Assembly (NCBI GenBank): GCA_019083985.1
Contig: JAHRCV010000003.1
Span: 124,001 to 188,000, forward strand
DNA: 64,000 bases
Direction: 5' to 3'
From: Rhizobiales bacterium TNE-4
Lineage (GTDB): Bacteria; Pseudomonadota; Alphaproteobacteria; Rhizobiales; Beijerinckiaceae
Part shown: positions 17,871 through 26,579 of the stretch, in pieces
Layout: each line of letters begins with the position of its first letter
How positions within the stretch are numbered: the first letter of the stretch is position 1
Program-made: the position numbers and the translations under genes
The notes under the pieces: generated by a model
Seen by the model: only the letters and a program-made list of their open reading frames with translations
Databases searched by the model: none
Told to the model about the DNA's origin: nothing

Positions 17871-17893
17871 GGGCCGCCCTTTACGTGCGGCCC
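17871..17893 (+). terminator. possible terminator hairpin after hydrolase copy 1
   Basis: Perfect 7-bp arms GGGCCGC (17871-17877) and GCGGCCC (17887-17893) with a 9-nt loop lie 17 bp after the stop. A run of five T follows only about 12 bases later, so it is not a textbook Rho-independent site. Confidence 0.45.
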
Positions 17894-18030
17894 GTCTCCC
17901 TAATCTTTTTGAGAGAGACGATCGGTTGATCGCATCTGCTTCTTTTCTCTTTTTTACCGGGCTGTTAGATATCGCCGCTTGAATGAACGCCAAAACACGC
18001 ATTCATGCGTGGCACAATCGCCTAGCTTGA

Positions 18031-19221
18031 ATGGACGAGGACATGATTGATCTCCCAAAAGTCCGGCGTGAGACCCCGGGAGTCGATCATCGCATTCATT
18101 TGAATAATGCGGGCGCAGCCCTTATGCCGCTGCCGGTCTATGAAGCGGTCACAAACTATCTTGAACGCGAACTCCAAATCGGCGGATATGAAACGTCTTC
18201 TGAGAAGGTGGATGAGCTCAATGCCGTCTATGACAGCGTTGCCACCCTCATCGGCAGCCAGCGTGATGAAATCGCCATCGCCGAGAACGCAACGGTCGCT
18301 TGGCAAAGAGCTTTTTATTCTCTTGATTTTAAAGAGGGCGATCGGATTCTGACCACGCAATCCGAATATGCAGCCAATTATATTGCCTATCTGCAGATTG
18401 CGAAGCGGTTTGGCGCCACAATCGACGTGATTCCGAATGATGGTCAGGGCGCTCTCGATCCGACGGCGCTTGAGCGCATGATCGATGGCAAGGTGCGCCT
18501 CATTGCCATCACGTGGATCCCAACGAATGGCGGCTTAGTGAACCCGGCAGAAGAAGTAGGACGGATCGCGAACGCGCATGGCATCACCTATCTTCTGGAT
18601 GCATGCCAAGCCGTTGGGCAAATGCCAATTGATGTTACCCGTCTTGGCTGCGACATCCTGACGGCAACAGGGCGCAAATTTCTCAGAGGCCCACGTGGCA
18701 CGGGCTTTCTCTATATCAAGAAGGAGCTTCTTGCGCGCACGGAACCCATTATGCTCGATCTGTTCAGCGCCCAAGTAACAGCGCCGCATGCATATACGAT
18801 CCGTCCCGATGCACGTCGGTTCGAGACATGGGAGACGAATTATTCAACGCGGGCTGGCCTCCGCGCCGCATGCGATTATGCGCTTGATATCGGTTTATCA
18901 GCGATCGAGTCGCGCTGCCGACACCTCACAAACCTTGCTCGCGAGCAGCTTGCCGAGATTCGTGGCGTCAAACTTCACGATCTGGGCGCACATCAATCAG
19001 CAATCATTTCATTCACAATCAGCAACCATGATTCGGCGTCTATCATGAAGCAATTGGCAGGGAAGGCGATCAACGTATCGGTTTCCAATCCATCCAGCAC
19101 GCCACTTGATGCTGACGCACGCCATCTTCCGCCGATCGTGCGGGTCTCCCCGCATTACTATAATACCGAAGAGGACATCGGTGCGCTCATAGCCGCCGTT
19201 CGCACAATCGCTGCGGCGTAA
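18031..19221 (+). CDS. aminotransferase class V-fold PLP-dependent enzyme
   Basis: The 396 aa protein belongs to the class V/NifS-like fold of type I PLP enzymes. It has HLNNAGAALMP near the N-terminus, ENATVAWQRAF, the PLP-ring Asp in YLLDACQAVGQ, and the Schiff-base lysine in TGRKFLRGPRGTGFLY. Members include cysteine desulfurases, isopenicillin-N epimerase-like racemases and ergothioneine C-S lyases. The mobile Cys loop of NifS/SufS desulfurases is not evident, so a racemase, lyase or transaminase role is more likely. It sits between the two duplicated hydrolases, without clear operon partners. Confidence 0.85.
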   Translation: MDEDMIDLPKVRRETPGVDHRIHLNNAGAALMPLPVYEAVTNYLERELQIGGYETSSEKVDELNAVYDSVATLIGSQRDEIAIAENATVAWQRAFYSLDFKEGDRILTTQSEYAANYIAYLQIAKRFGATIDVIPNDGQGALDPTALERMIDGKVRLIAITWIPTNGGLVNPAEEVGRIANAHGITYLLDACQAVGQMPIDVTRLGCDILTATGRKFLRGPRGTGFLYIKKELLARTEPIMLDLFSAQVTAPHAYTIRPDARRFETWETNYSTRAGLRAACDYALDIGLSAIESRCRHLTNLAREQLAEIRGVKLHDLGAHQSAIISFTISNHDSASIMKQLAGKAINVSVSNPSSTPLDADARHLPPIVRVSPHYYNTEEDIGALIAAVRTIAAA

Positions 19222-19332
19222 CTTATCTGTACACGGCAGGGTGTGCGAACGCGCATGGCGCGGCAAAAAAGCCCGTCACATAAAGGCCGGCCGCGATGGT
19301 GCGCCGCTCGCCTTTCATGATCGGCCAATCAA

Positions 19333-21117
19333 TCAACCAAATCTCTTTCGCCCGGCGACCCATGTTTCGCTGACCTTGATCTTGCCGATTCGCGCGGGAT
19401 CGACCTTGTAGGGATTGTCTTCGAGAATGGTGATGTCGGCTTCCTTCCCTTTTTCAAGCGAACCGAGGCGATCGCCCATACCAATCTGACGCGCGGCGTT
19501 AATGGTCACCGCACGCAAGGCCTCATCGAGTGAGATGGCTTGATCCGCACCAATGACCGAATTGTCGATCACGCAGACGCGCGTCATTGCCGTTTCGACG
19601 AGGGGAAGTGGGCCAACTGGCGAACATGGCGCATCGGTGTGCAGGCTGAAATTGATCTTGTTCTGCAGGCAGGCGCCCGTCGCGGCCGAATAATTGGTGC
19701 GCCGCGGCCCGAAAATATCATCGCGATAAGCCTGGCCATAATAGCGGATATTGTTCATCAGGAACGTCGCTTCAACATTGAGCGCCTTCATGCGCTGATA
19801 TTGATCCTCCCTTGTGAACATGGAATGTTCGATCCGATTAACGCCAAGTGCAGTTGAGTTGCCATAAGCCGCTTCAATGGCGTCAAGCGCGATATCGACG
19901 GTGTAATCACCTTGGCAGTGCAAGAGGACCGGCATACCAAACGCTTTGGCGGCTGCGACCATCTCTTTCAACTGCGCGGCTGTAAAGTTCGGCTTTCCCT
20001 TATTGTCGGTATGAAGATAAGGTTGGGTGTAAGCGGCTGTTTCCGTTTGCGGCGAACCGTCGACGACGATCTTGATACCGTAAAGCGTGAAGAGAGAATT
20101 TGGCACCTGTGCCGCCTTGGCGCCAAGGCCAAGGCCTCTGTAAGGCTCAAGCCCCTTCACATCATCGAACATGATGCTTGCACTGGTACGGCAAGCAAAC
20201 GAGTTCGACAATTTTGCAAAGGGTGCGATCCATTCAGAACGGAGCGTGCCCGGCTCATGCACGAACGTTGTTCCCGTTGCAGCCACTGTCCGTAGATAAT
20301 CCTGCGTCGCTTTGGCGGCCAGTTGGGGTGTGATTTTTGGAAACAGTTTGGGCGCAAACATCATCAGCGCCGCTTCTTCATAGAGGAGGCCATTGAATTG
20401 GCCATTGGCATCCCGGCCAAAATAGGAATTCCCTGGCAAGGTGCCGATATTATTGGGAATATTGGCATCCTTATAAGCAAGGCTATTGACGCACGCATCA
20501 TGCGAATTGACGTACCAGATGAAGATCGGATGTTGCGTTGAGACGCCGTCGAGTTCTTCTTTCGAAAGATTGCCACCCTGCAGCAAATTGTCGAATTTCG
20601 CGCCGCAGATCCATTGACCCGGCGGCGTGCGTGCCGCAATGGCGCGCAGACCATCGATCAATTGCCGGCGTGTCGGAAAGACGCTGTAACCCACATCGTG
20701 CAGAAGCTCGAAAACGAGACCGGCCATGACCGTATGGTGATGCGAGTCCATGAGGCCCGGCAGAAGCGTGCGCCCTTCGAGATCGACGATTTTTGTCTGC
20801 GCTGTCTTCAGACCCATCACGACATTCTTGCTGCCGGTCGCAAGGACTTTTCCCTGACCAATCGCCAGCGCATTCACAGGTGTCACGCCGGGGACCGGGA
20901 TCACTGTACCATTGATGAAAATCGTATCAGCCCCGCCATCGGCGGCAAAAGCAGAGCGGCTGCTACCAAGTGTCGATGCTACCGCGGCCGCTGTCGCGGA
21001 AAGGGCCATGAAGTCGCGCCGCGTCGTCCTGACTTCTGTCGTACCAAATAATCCGGCACTCCCATTCGCAAAAAGTTCATCACGCAAATAAAGTTGGGAT
21101 ACGCACGCACGGCACAT
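19333..21117 (-). CDS. Tat-exported amidohydrolase (YtcJ-like)
   Basis: The 594 aa protein has a twin-arginine motif TTRRDFMALSA at about 31-41, followed by a hydrophobic stretch and a cleavage region SRSAFA. The rest is an amidohydrolase-3/YtcJ-type metal hydrolase: FINGTVIPV, LPGLMDSHHH for the first metal-binding pair, LHCQGDYTVD, NRIEHSMF and a C-terminal GSLEKGKEADITIL. It should hydrolyse an amide or related bond in the periplasm; substrate unknown. The annotated ATG gives an unusually long n-region; a TTG eleven codons downstream is an alternative start. It is divergent from hydrolase copy 2. Confidence 0.85.
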   Translation of the reverse strand: MCRACVSQLYLRDELFANGSAGLFGTTEVRTTRRDFMALSATAAAVASTLGSSRSAFAADGGADTIFINGTVIPVPGVTPVNALAIGQGKVLATGSKNVVMGLKTAQTKIVDLEGRTLLPGLMDSHHHTVMAGLVFELLHDVGYSVFPTRRQLIDGLRAIAARTPPGQWICGAKFDNLLQGGNLSKEELDGVSTQHPIFIWYVNSHDACVNSLAYKDANIPNNIGTLPGNSYFGRDANGQFNGLLYEEAALMMFAPKLFPKITPQLAAKATQDYLRTVAATGTTFVHEPGTLRSEWIAPFAKLSNSFACRTSASIMFDDVKGLEPYRGLGLGAKAAQVPNSLFTLYGIKIVVDGSPQTETAAYTQPYLHTDNKGKPNFTAAQLKEMVAAAKAFGMPVLLHCQGDYTVDIALDAIEAAYGNSTALGVNRIEHSMFTREDQYQRMKALNVEATFLMNNIRYYGQAYRDDIFGPRRTNYSAATGACLQNKINFSLHTDAPCSPVGPLPLVETAMTRVCVIDNSVIGADQAISLDEALRAVTINAARQIGMGDRLGSLEKGKEADITILEDNPYKVDPARIGKIKVSETWVAGRKRFG

Positions 21118-21375
21118 TGAAAAACCTCACGATAAAATCGTAGCGATGTTTGAGTTCTCATTGATAAACGCTGAGAAGCAACAGGTGAAGCCCATTTTGA
21201 GCAGATAAAACGATCCTGACGTAAGGGAATAAATCGAAAGAGTTAAACGATAGGATAGCCTCAGTCTTTTCAGGTCGATTTAATTAAAATAATTCTTCCA
21301 ACATCGAGTGTGGATTCGATGCGGCGATCCGCTGATCGAGCCACATGATTTGCAAATGTTCTGACAGGACTAGTC

Positions 21376-22296
21376 ATGATGAGACGAACGATTTTGGGGA
21401 AATGCATCCTCGCCTTTGCGGTGTTCAGCGCGTTCTTTCTGATGCGTGCACCGGCTGAAGCTGCCTTCAAGGCAAAAATACAATATGTGCAAGTGGGCGA
21501 CGTTAAACTTGCCTATTATGTCCGTGGCAAAGGCAAGCCCTTGGTCATGATCAATGGTTTCATTTCCACCATGAGCTATTGGGATCCCTTGCTTGTTGAA
21601 GAGCTCGCGAAAACCCGTCAGCTGATAATTTTTGATAATCGCGGCGTCGGCTATTCGACCGATACAAAAGAAAACAAAACAACCATCCCGCAAATGGCCG
21701 ATGATGCAGCAGGCCTCATCAAGGCACTGGGCCTTAAGAAGCCTGATATTCTCGGCTGGTCGATGGGCGCACGCATTGCCCAGCAAGTGTTGATCCGCCA
21801 TCCCGATCTCGTGGGGAAAGCGATTTTGGCCGCAGCCAATCCAGGCGGAAGCCACGCCGTTCCCGCGGACAAGGACGTTGAAGACAAGCTCAACGATCCC
21901 AATCTGCCAATCAGTCAGAAGCTTGCTTTGATTGTGCCGCCGCAAGAAGGCGGCTCAAAAACGGCACTGGCTATGATGCAACGGTTCGAAAAGGCGGCCA
22001 AGCAAGGAAGTGCGCCGAACGATTTCACTGTTTCGAAAGAAACAACCATTCGTCAAAATCGCGCCCGGACCACGTTGTGGAGCGCCGATAACGAGAATTT
22101 CAACAATCTCAAAAACATCAAAAATCCCGTGCTCGTAACGGATGGTCGCTATGATGTGATCGATAAGCCGATCAATTCGACAATCATTGCGAGCCAAATT
22201 CCATTTGCATGGCTCGCCTTCTTTGAAGGTGGTCATGCATTCTTGTTTCAGGAACACAAAAGGTTTGCTGAAACAGTCAACGTCTTCTTGAAGTAA
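21376..22296 (+). CDS. secreted alpha/beta hydrolase, copy 2
   Basis: The 306 aa protein has a signal peptide ending APAEAA and the same catalytic landmarks as copy 1: MINGFISTMSYWDP, GWSMGA, VTDGRYDVI and FFEGGHAFLF. Differences from copy 1 cluster in the signal peptide and in one surface segment around residues 175-215, whereas the core is nearly unchanged. This pattern suggests an old duplication with selection for the same fold and perhaps a changed lid or substrate specificity. About 258 AT-rich bases separate it from the divergent amidohydrolase and should hold both promoters. Confidence 0.87.
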   Translation: MMRRTILGKCILAFAVFSAFFLMRAPAEAAFKAKIQYVQVGDVKLAYYVRGKGKPLVMINGFISTMSYWDPLLVEELAKTRQLIIFDNRGVGYSTDTKENKTTIPQMADDAAGLIKALGLKKPDILGWSMGARIAQQVLIRHPDLVGKAILAAANPGGSHAVPADKDVEDKLNDPNLPISQKLALIVPPQEGGSKTALAMMQRFEKAAKQGSAPNDFTVSKETTIRQNRARTTLWSADNENFNNLKNIKNPVLVTDGRYDVIDKPINSTIIASQIPFAWLAFFEGGHAFLFQEHKRFAETVNVFLK

Positions 22297-22308
22297 ATAG
22301 CATCAGTC

Positions 22309-22337
22309 ATCGGGGTCATGCGTCGCGTGACCCCGAT
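22309..22337 (+). terminator. strong hairpin after hydrolase copy 2
   Basis: Perfect 10-bp arms ATCGGGGTCA (22309-22318) and TGACCCCGAT (22328-22337) around a 9-nt loop start 12 bp after the stop codon. No T-run follows, so it may act as an mRNA 3' end stabiliser or Rho-assisted terminator. Confidence 0.5.
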
Positions 22338-22417
22338 CGACGCTTGCGATCGAGGCAGGCGCCCGTCGCCGCTTTATGATAGGCTCATAGCATTGATGAT
22401 GCCTTTGGAGCCTGAGC

Positions 22418-23119
22418 ATGACCCCCAAAATTGCATTGATCACTGCAGGTGGCAGCGGCATGGGTGCCGCCACGGCCAAACGCCTTGCGCGCGACGGCTA
22501 CAAGGTCGCGATCTTGTCATCCTCCGGCAAGGGCGAGGCGCTTGCGCAGGACCTTGGTGGGTTCGGCGTCACGGGTTCGAACCAATCAACGGATGACCTG
22601 AACCGATTGATCGACGGTGCGATGGAGCGTTGGGGGCGCATTGATGCGCTCGTCAACAGCGCCGGGCACGGACCGCGCGCACCCATCACGGAGATCAGTG
22701 ATGAACAATGGCAAACCGGCATGAATGTTTATTTCATGAATGTGGTGCGGGCTGTGCGGCTCGTGGCGCCCATCATGAAAGCGCAAAAGACAGGTGCCAT
22801 AGTGAACATCTCGACGGCATGGGTGGCCGAGCCGAGCCCAATGTTTCCAACATCCGCTGTATTCCGTGCCGGTCTTGCCGCTTATACGAAGATTTTCGCG
22901 GATGAATTCGCGCCCTTCAATGTGCGTATGAACAATGTTCTACCCGGTTGGATCGATAGCCTGCCTGCAACCGACGAACGACGCCAAACCGTACCCATGG
23001 CGCGCTATGGTTCATCGGATGAGATCGCAGGCACTGTCGCTTTTCTGCTTTCGGCCGATGCAGGTTACATCACCAGCCAAAATCTGCGTGTCGATGGTGG
23101 CTTGATGCGATCGGTCTAA
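22418..23119 (+). CDS. short-chain dehydrogenase/reductase with altered active site
   Basis: The 233 aa protein has the SDR Rossmann fold: cofactor motif TAGGSGMG (9-16), NSAG (80-83), the catalytic-type Ser132 in VNISTAW, and the late NNVLPGWIDS. At the place expected for the YxxxK pair there is instead TSAVFRAGLAA (145-155), with no Tyr and no Lys at the required spacing. It therefore cannot use the classical SDR mechanism, and may be a binding protein, use other residues, or serve a different chemistry. It ends convergent with the lipase gene, sharing a bidirectional terminator. Confidence 0.82.
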   Translation: MTPKIALITAGGSGMGAATAKRLARDGYKVAILSSSGKGEALAQDLGGFGVTGSNQSTDDLNRLIDGAMERWGRIDALVNSAGHGPRAPITEISDEQWQTGMNVYFMNVVRAVRLVAPIMKAQKTGAIVNISTAWVAEPSPMFPTSAVFRAGLAAYTKIFADEFAPFNVRMNNVLPGWIDSLPATDERRQTVPMARYGSSDEIAGTVAFLLSADAGYITSQNLRVDGGLMRSV

Positions 23120-23143
23120 TGCGCCGAGAGAACGAAAGCGGAC

Positions 23144-23178
23144 AAAAAAAGGCCGGCTGCGATCACTCACAGCCGGCC
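23144..23178. terminator. bidirectional Rho-independent terminator
   Basis: Arms GGCCGGCTG (23151-23159) and CAGCCGGCC (23170-23178) are perfect 9-bp complements. Seven A at 23144-23150 give a T-run for minus-strand transcripts, so it should end the lipase mRNA well, and it also lies after the SDR gene. Confidence 0.8.
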
Positions 23179-23199
23179 CTTGTTTCTCAAATCGTCCGC

Positions 23200-24498
23200 T
23201 TAGGATGGGCAACCATTCGGCAGCGGCTTGCCGTCAAAACGGTCCTTGATCCACTGCGTGAAGATCGGCTGCGCCATGCCCGGCGTTGTGAAATGGCTGG
23301 CACCCGGCAGATGGATACGCTGCACATTGCCGCCAATCGCACATTTCTGTTTTTGGTAAATCTCACTCTGGATTGGCGGCATCACCGTATCCTTGTCGCC
23401 CCAGAATACGAGCATGGGCGCAACCGGCTTATCGCTCGGCGTACTTCCGTCGACGATGGCCTTCATAAACGCCTGCAAATTGGTCGGTTGCGGCGCGAAC
23501 ATCTGCTTATATGTGGAACCGACATTGAATACGTAAGTGTCCGCGCCGGGATGCATGCATTTTGTTGCTTGAATAGCGTTAATCGTCTTCGCACCATCAG
23601 CAGTGAAAACATCCGTCATCTTGATACCGGGGAAGGTACCGTCCATCGCCCAGACATTCATCGCGAAATGCGAGAAGTTGAAGATGTTATCGGCAAAAAT
23701 GGTGATCATGTCTTGCCATGTTTTGCTGGCAACGGCGGGATCGGTCAGCGCTTCCTTTGGGATCATGCCGCTCAGCGCATCGGGAGCCATCGAGACGGCG
23801 CCAACAACATCCATACCATCAAACGCTGTGTTTTTCTTCTGAATGTAAGCGGTCGAGCTGGCTGCCGCGACCACCGAGCCGCCACCCTGAGACCAACCAT
23901 AGAAAGCAACCTTCTTGCTGCTGCCGGATAGGCCCATGCTTCCGACCGCGCGCGCAGAATTGATCATATCGCGCCCATTCGTCGCTGCGATGCCATAATG
24001 ATGTTTGCCACCACCGCCACCAAGGCCTTGATAATCAGTCGCAACAAGAACGTAGCCCTGCTTGATAAACTCCGTTGCCGCAGGCAGACCAAAATCGGTC
24101 CAAGATGTGCCGCCAATCAGAAAATATTGATTGAGGTCCTGCGCCGGATCGAGCACCTGCGAAGGTCCGCAATTCTGCGCCGTACCTGTAGTCCCATGCG
24201 ACCACGCCAAAATGGGACGGCCACCCTTCGGCGGCTTGCCTTTCGGAGCAATGACGAGGCCGGTTGAGATTGTCGGCCTATCGAAGAGATCCGACGAAAT
24301 ATAGGCGATGCGCCATGCAACGGCGCCGGGAATTTTCGTTTGGACTTTTTCCTTGGCGATGACAGTGCCGAGCGGACCCGTCGGCTTCATCTGCATGACC
24401 TTCTGATAGAAGGGCGCTACAGCAACTTCGGCGGCCTGAGCCGACGGCGTCGCCATCATCAGACCCGCCAGACAAAACGCGGCCAATAATTTTTTCAT
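23200..24498 (-). CDS. secreted lipase-like alpha/beta hydrolase
   Basis: From the ATG at 24498 the product is 432 aa with a signal peptide (MKKLLAAFCLAGLMMATPSAQAA). The fold matches the secretory-lipase (LIP) family: ILAWSHGTTG for the oxyanion region, YGWSQGGG as nucleophile elbow, VFWGDKDTVMPP carrying the acid, and LPGASHFT with the catalytic His. Four Cys could form periplasmic disulfides. It probably cleaves esters outside the cytoplasm; natural substrate unknown. It forms part of the accessory hydrolase block. An upstream in-frame ATG (24552) lacks a signal-peptide-like start and was not used. Confidence 0.85.
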   Translation of the reverse strand: MKKLLAAFCLAGLMMATPSAQAAEVAVAPFYQKVMQMKPTGPLGTVIAKEKVQTKIPGAVAWRIAYISSDLFDRPTISTGLVIAPKGKPPKGGRPILAWSHGTTGTAQNCGPSQVLDPAQDLNQYFLIGGTSWTDFGLPAATEFIKQGYVLVATDYQGLGGGGGKHHYGIAATNGRDMINSARAVGSMGLSGSSKKVAFYGWSQGGGSVVAAASSTAYIQKKNTAFDGMDVVGAVSMAPDALSGMIPKEALTDPAVASKTWQDMITIFADNIFNFSHFAMNVWAMDGTFPGIKMTDVFTADGAKTINAIQATKCMHPGADTYVFNVGSTYKQMFAPQPTNLQAFMKAIVDGSTPSDKPVAPMLVFWGDKDTVMPPIQSEIYQKQKCAIGGNVQRIHLPGASHFTTPGMAQPIFTQWIKDRFDGKPLPNGCPS

Positions 24499-24661
24499 AC
24501 GCGGTCCCCTTGCACTCAACATTTCAGGATTGGATTTATCGCAGCCTTTCACAAATTGAAATCCTGCCGGAAGGCTTAGCCTTTGGGGGAAGCAAAGGAC
24601 CTGCGATTGATTTAACGTTACGTCAGTATAAAAAGCTAAATTTTGTGCAATTGCTTGTCTG

Positions 24662-25084
24662 TTACGAAACGCGGCGCCCGTTAGCGTCGATCAACACGGT
24701 TCCATCTTCTTTCAGAAACGGGCCTTGCGGCCAATTTTCAAGAAGGTCGAGCACGACCTCGCTCGGCCGGCAGAGCCGCACACCCTGAGGCGTGCAGACA
24801 ATGGGGCGATTGACAAGGATGGGATGGGTCACCATTGCGTCCAACAATTGCTCATCCGAGACATCAGGGTGAGTGAGACCCAATTCAACGGCGGGCGATT
24901 TCGACACGCGCAAGGCATCGCGTGGTGTGAGCCCAGCGGCTGCAAAAAGGGCGAGCAATTGCGGCTTCGTCCATCCCGTCTTGAGATAATCGATGACGGT
25001 GGGCTCATAACCGGCCGCCTCTATCAAAGCCAACACATTGCGGGATGTCCCACACTCCGGGTTGTGGTGAATAACGACACTCAT
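24662..25084 (-). CDS. arsC: arsenate reductase (glutaredoxin type)
   Basis: The 140 aa protein reduces arsenate to arsenite using glutathione and glutaredoxin. The N-terminus IHHNPECGTSRN has the H-x3-C-x3-R phosphate-loop-like site (His7, Cys11, Arg15). Downstream are LRVSKSPAVELG, HPILVNRPIV and GVRLCRPSE with the conserved arginines. Its ATG overlaps the acr3 stop (ATGA), so translation is coupled. Together with acr3 and arsR it forms a complete detoxification unit. Confidence 0.95.
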   Translation of the reverse strand: MSVVIHHNPECGTSRNVLALIEAAGYEPTVIDYLKTGWTKPQLLALFAAAGLTPRDALRVSKSPAVELGLTHPDVSDEQLLDAMVTHPILVNRPIVCTPQGVRLCRPSEVVLDLLENWPQGPFLKEDGTVLIDANGRRVS

Positions 25085-26133
25085 TCTGCGATGTCCGTTG
25101 CTGGCTTTGCGAGGCCGCGCTGGTACCAAGCCTCACTGCGATTAACGATGGCGACCACACTCAGCATCACCGGCACTTCGATGAGAACGCCGACGACGGT
25201 TGCGAGAGCTGCCCCAGAGTGCAAACCGAACAGGCTGATGGCGGCAGCCACAGCAAGTTCGAAAAAATTACTCGCGCCGATTAAGGCTGAGGGGCCAGCC
25301 ACACAATGCTGCTCACCGAACAATCGGTTGAGCGTGTAGGCGAGGCCTGCGTTGAAATAAACTTGGATCAAAATCGGGATCGCTAGAAGAGCGATGACTA
25401 AGGGTTGCCTGATGATTTGCTCACCTTGGAAGCCGAACAACAAGACGAGCGTTGTGAGCAAAGCGACGAGCGACAAGGGGCTGAGCACGGCAAGAACTTT
25501 TGCAAGCGCATGTTCGCCACCACGCGCCAAAAGCTGCTGCCGGATGATTTGCGCAACAAGAACAGGAACAATGATATAGAGGACGACAGAGAGAAACAGC
25601 GTATTCCACGGCACGGTGATCGCCGACAGACCAAGCAGCAACCCGACGATGGGCGCAAAGGCAATGATCATGATGGCATCGTTGAGCGCCACTTGTGACA
25701 GGGTGAAGAGCGGCTCACCACGCGTGAGATGGCTCCACACAAAGACCATCGCAGTGCAGGGCGCTGCCGCCAGCAAAATCAATCCGGCAATGTAGGAATC
25801 AATTTGATCGGCTGGCAGATAGGGACGGAAAAGCCACCCGATGAAGAACCATCCCAGCAGAGCCATCGAAAAGGGTTTGACGGCCCAATTGATGAACAAG
25901 GTGACGCCGATTCCACGCCAATGCGTCGCAACAGATGTGAGCGCGCTGAAATCGATCTTCAGCAACATTGGAATGATCATCAACCAAACGAGCAAAGCGA
26001 CGGGTAGATTGACCTGAGCCACTTCAGCTGCACCGATCGTAGCAAAAAATGCAGGCATGAAATGGCCTGCCGCAATGCCAACGACGATGCACAGCGCGAC
26101 CCAAAGAGTCAGGTAACGTTCAAACGTCGACAT
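25081..26133 (-). CDS. acr3: arsenite efflux transporter ACR3
   Basis: The 350 aa inner-membrane protein has ten hydrophobic helices of the bile/arsenite/riboflavin transporter superfamily. Family marks are AAPCTAMVFVWSHL, with the Cys essential in ACR3 proteins, then ALNDAIMIIAFAP and SALIGASNFFELAVA. It exports arsenite produced by ArsC. It lies 30 bp downstream of arsR and overlaps arsC by 4 bp, giving the order arsR-acr3-arsC. Confidence 0.95.
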   Translation of the reverse strand: MSTFERYLTLWVALCIVVGIAAGHFMPAFFATIGAAEVAQVNLPVALLVWLMIIPMLLKIDFSALTSVATHWRGIGVTLFINWAVKPFSMALLGWFFIGWLFRPYLPADQIDSYIAGLILLAAAPCTAMVFVWSHLTRGEPLFTLSQVALNDAIMIIAFAPIVGLLLGLSAITVPWNTLFLSVVLYIIVPVLVAQIIRQQLLARGGEHALAKVLAVLSPLSLVALLTTLVLLFGFQGEQIIRQPLVIALLAIPILIQVYFNAGLAYTLNRLFGEQHCVAGPSALIGASNFFELAVAAAISLFGLHSGAALATVVGVLIEVPVMLSVVAIVNRSEAWYQRGLAKPATDIAE

Positions 26134-26163
26134 GAAGGTTCCGTTCGGTCCGGTCGCAAAATA

Positions 26164-26517
26164 TCATGGGCAGGTCGATTGCAGTGCGGGGTCTTGGGCG
26201 ACCAAAGAGGTGAGAGGGCCGCAAAGCGCTGGATGCCCCCCGCAACAATCTTTGAGGAGATAGTCGACGAGCGCCTGAACACGGCCAAGCTCGGCCCGGT
26301 AGACGATCGAGCGGCTTTGCCGCTCACCGCGCACAAGGCCCGCACGCGCCAGCACCGCGAGATGAGCCGACATCGTGTTCTGCGGCACAGCCATCAGGCG
26401 GGCAAGTTCACCAGCCGCGATCCCCTCGGGCTCCTTGCGTACGAGGTGCCGGAAGGTCTCAAGCCGCGTCGGCTGGCCCAAGGCCGCCAAAACGAGGATG
26501 ACATCTGTATTTTCCAT
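26164..26517 (-). CDS. arsR: ArsR-family arsenic-responsive repressor
   Basis: The 117 aa winged-helix protein has the recognition helix region PQNTMSAHLAVLARAGLV and the wing RQSRSIVY. The classical ELCVCDL metal site in helix 3 is absent. Instead there are C-terminal cysteines C91, C92 and C99 (DCCGGHPALC), resembling the C-terminal As(III) site of the Acidithiobacillus-type ArsR. It should repress the operon and release DNA on binding arsenite. A 7-bp inverted repeat overlaps its own start codon. It is divergent from a YeaQ-type membrane protein gene. Confidence 0.93.
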   Translation of the reverse strand: MENTDVILVLAALGQPTRLETFRHLVRKEPEGIAAGELARLMAVPQNTMSAHLAVLARAGLVRGERQSRSIVYRAELGRVQALVDYLLKDCCGGHPALCGPLTSLVAQDPALQSTCP

Positions 26518-26539
26518 ATATCTAGATTAATTGATATAT
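26516..26539. promoter_or_regulatory. candidate ArsR operator
   Basis: A perfect inverted repeat ATATATC-N10-GATATAT spans the arsR start codon and the bases just upstream, in an otherwise G+C-rich region. Position, symmetry and A/T richness fit an ArsR/SmtB-family operator giving autoregulation. Binding is inferred. Confidence 0.65.
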
Positions 26540-26579
26540 TGCGAAAAGGCAAGCTTGCCGCAGCAGGAGGCAATCGGCC

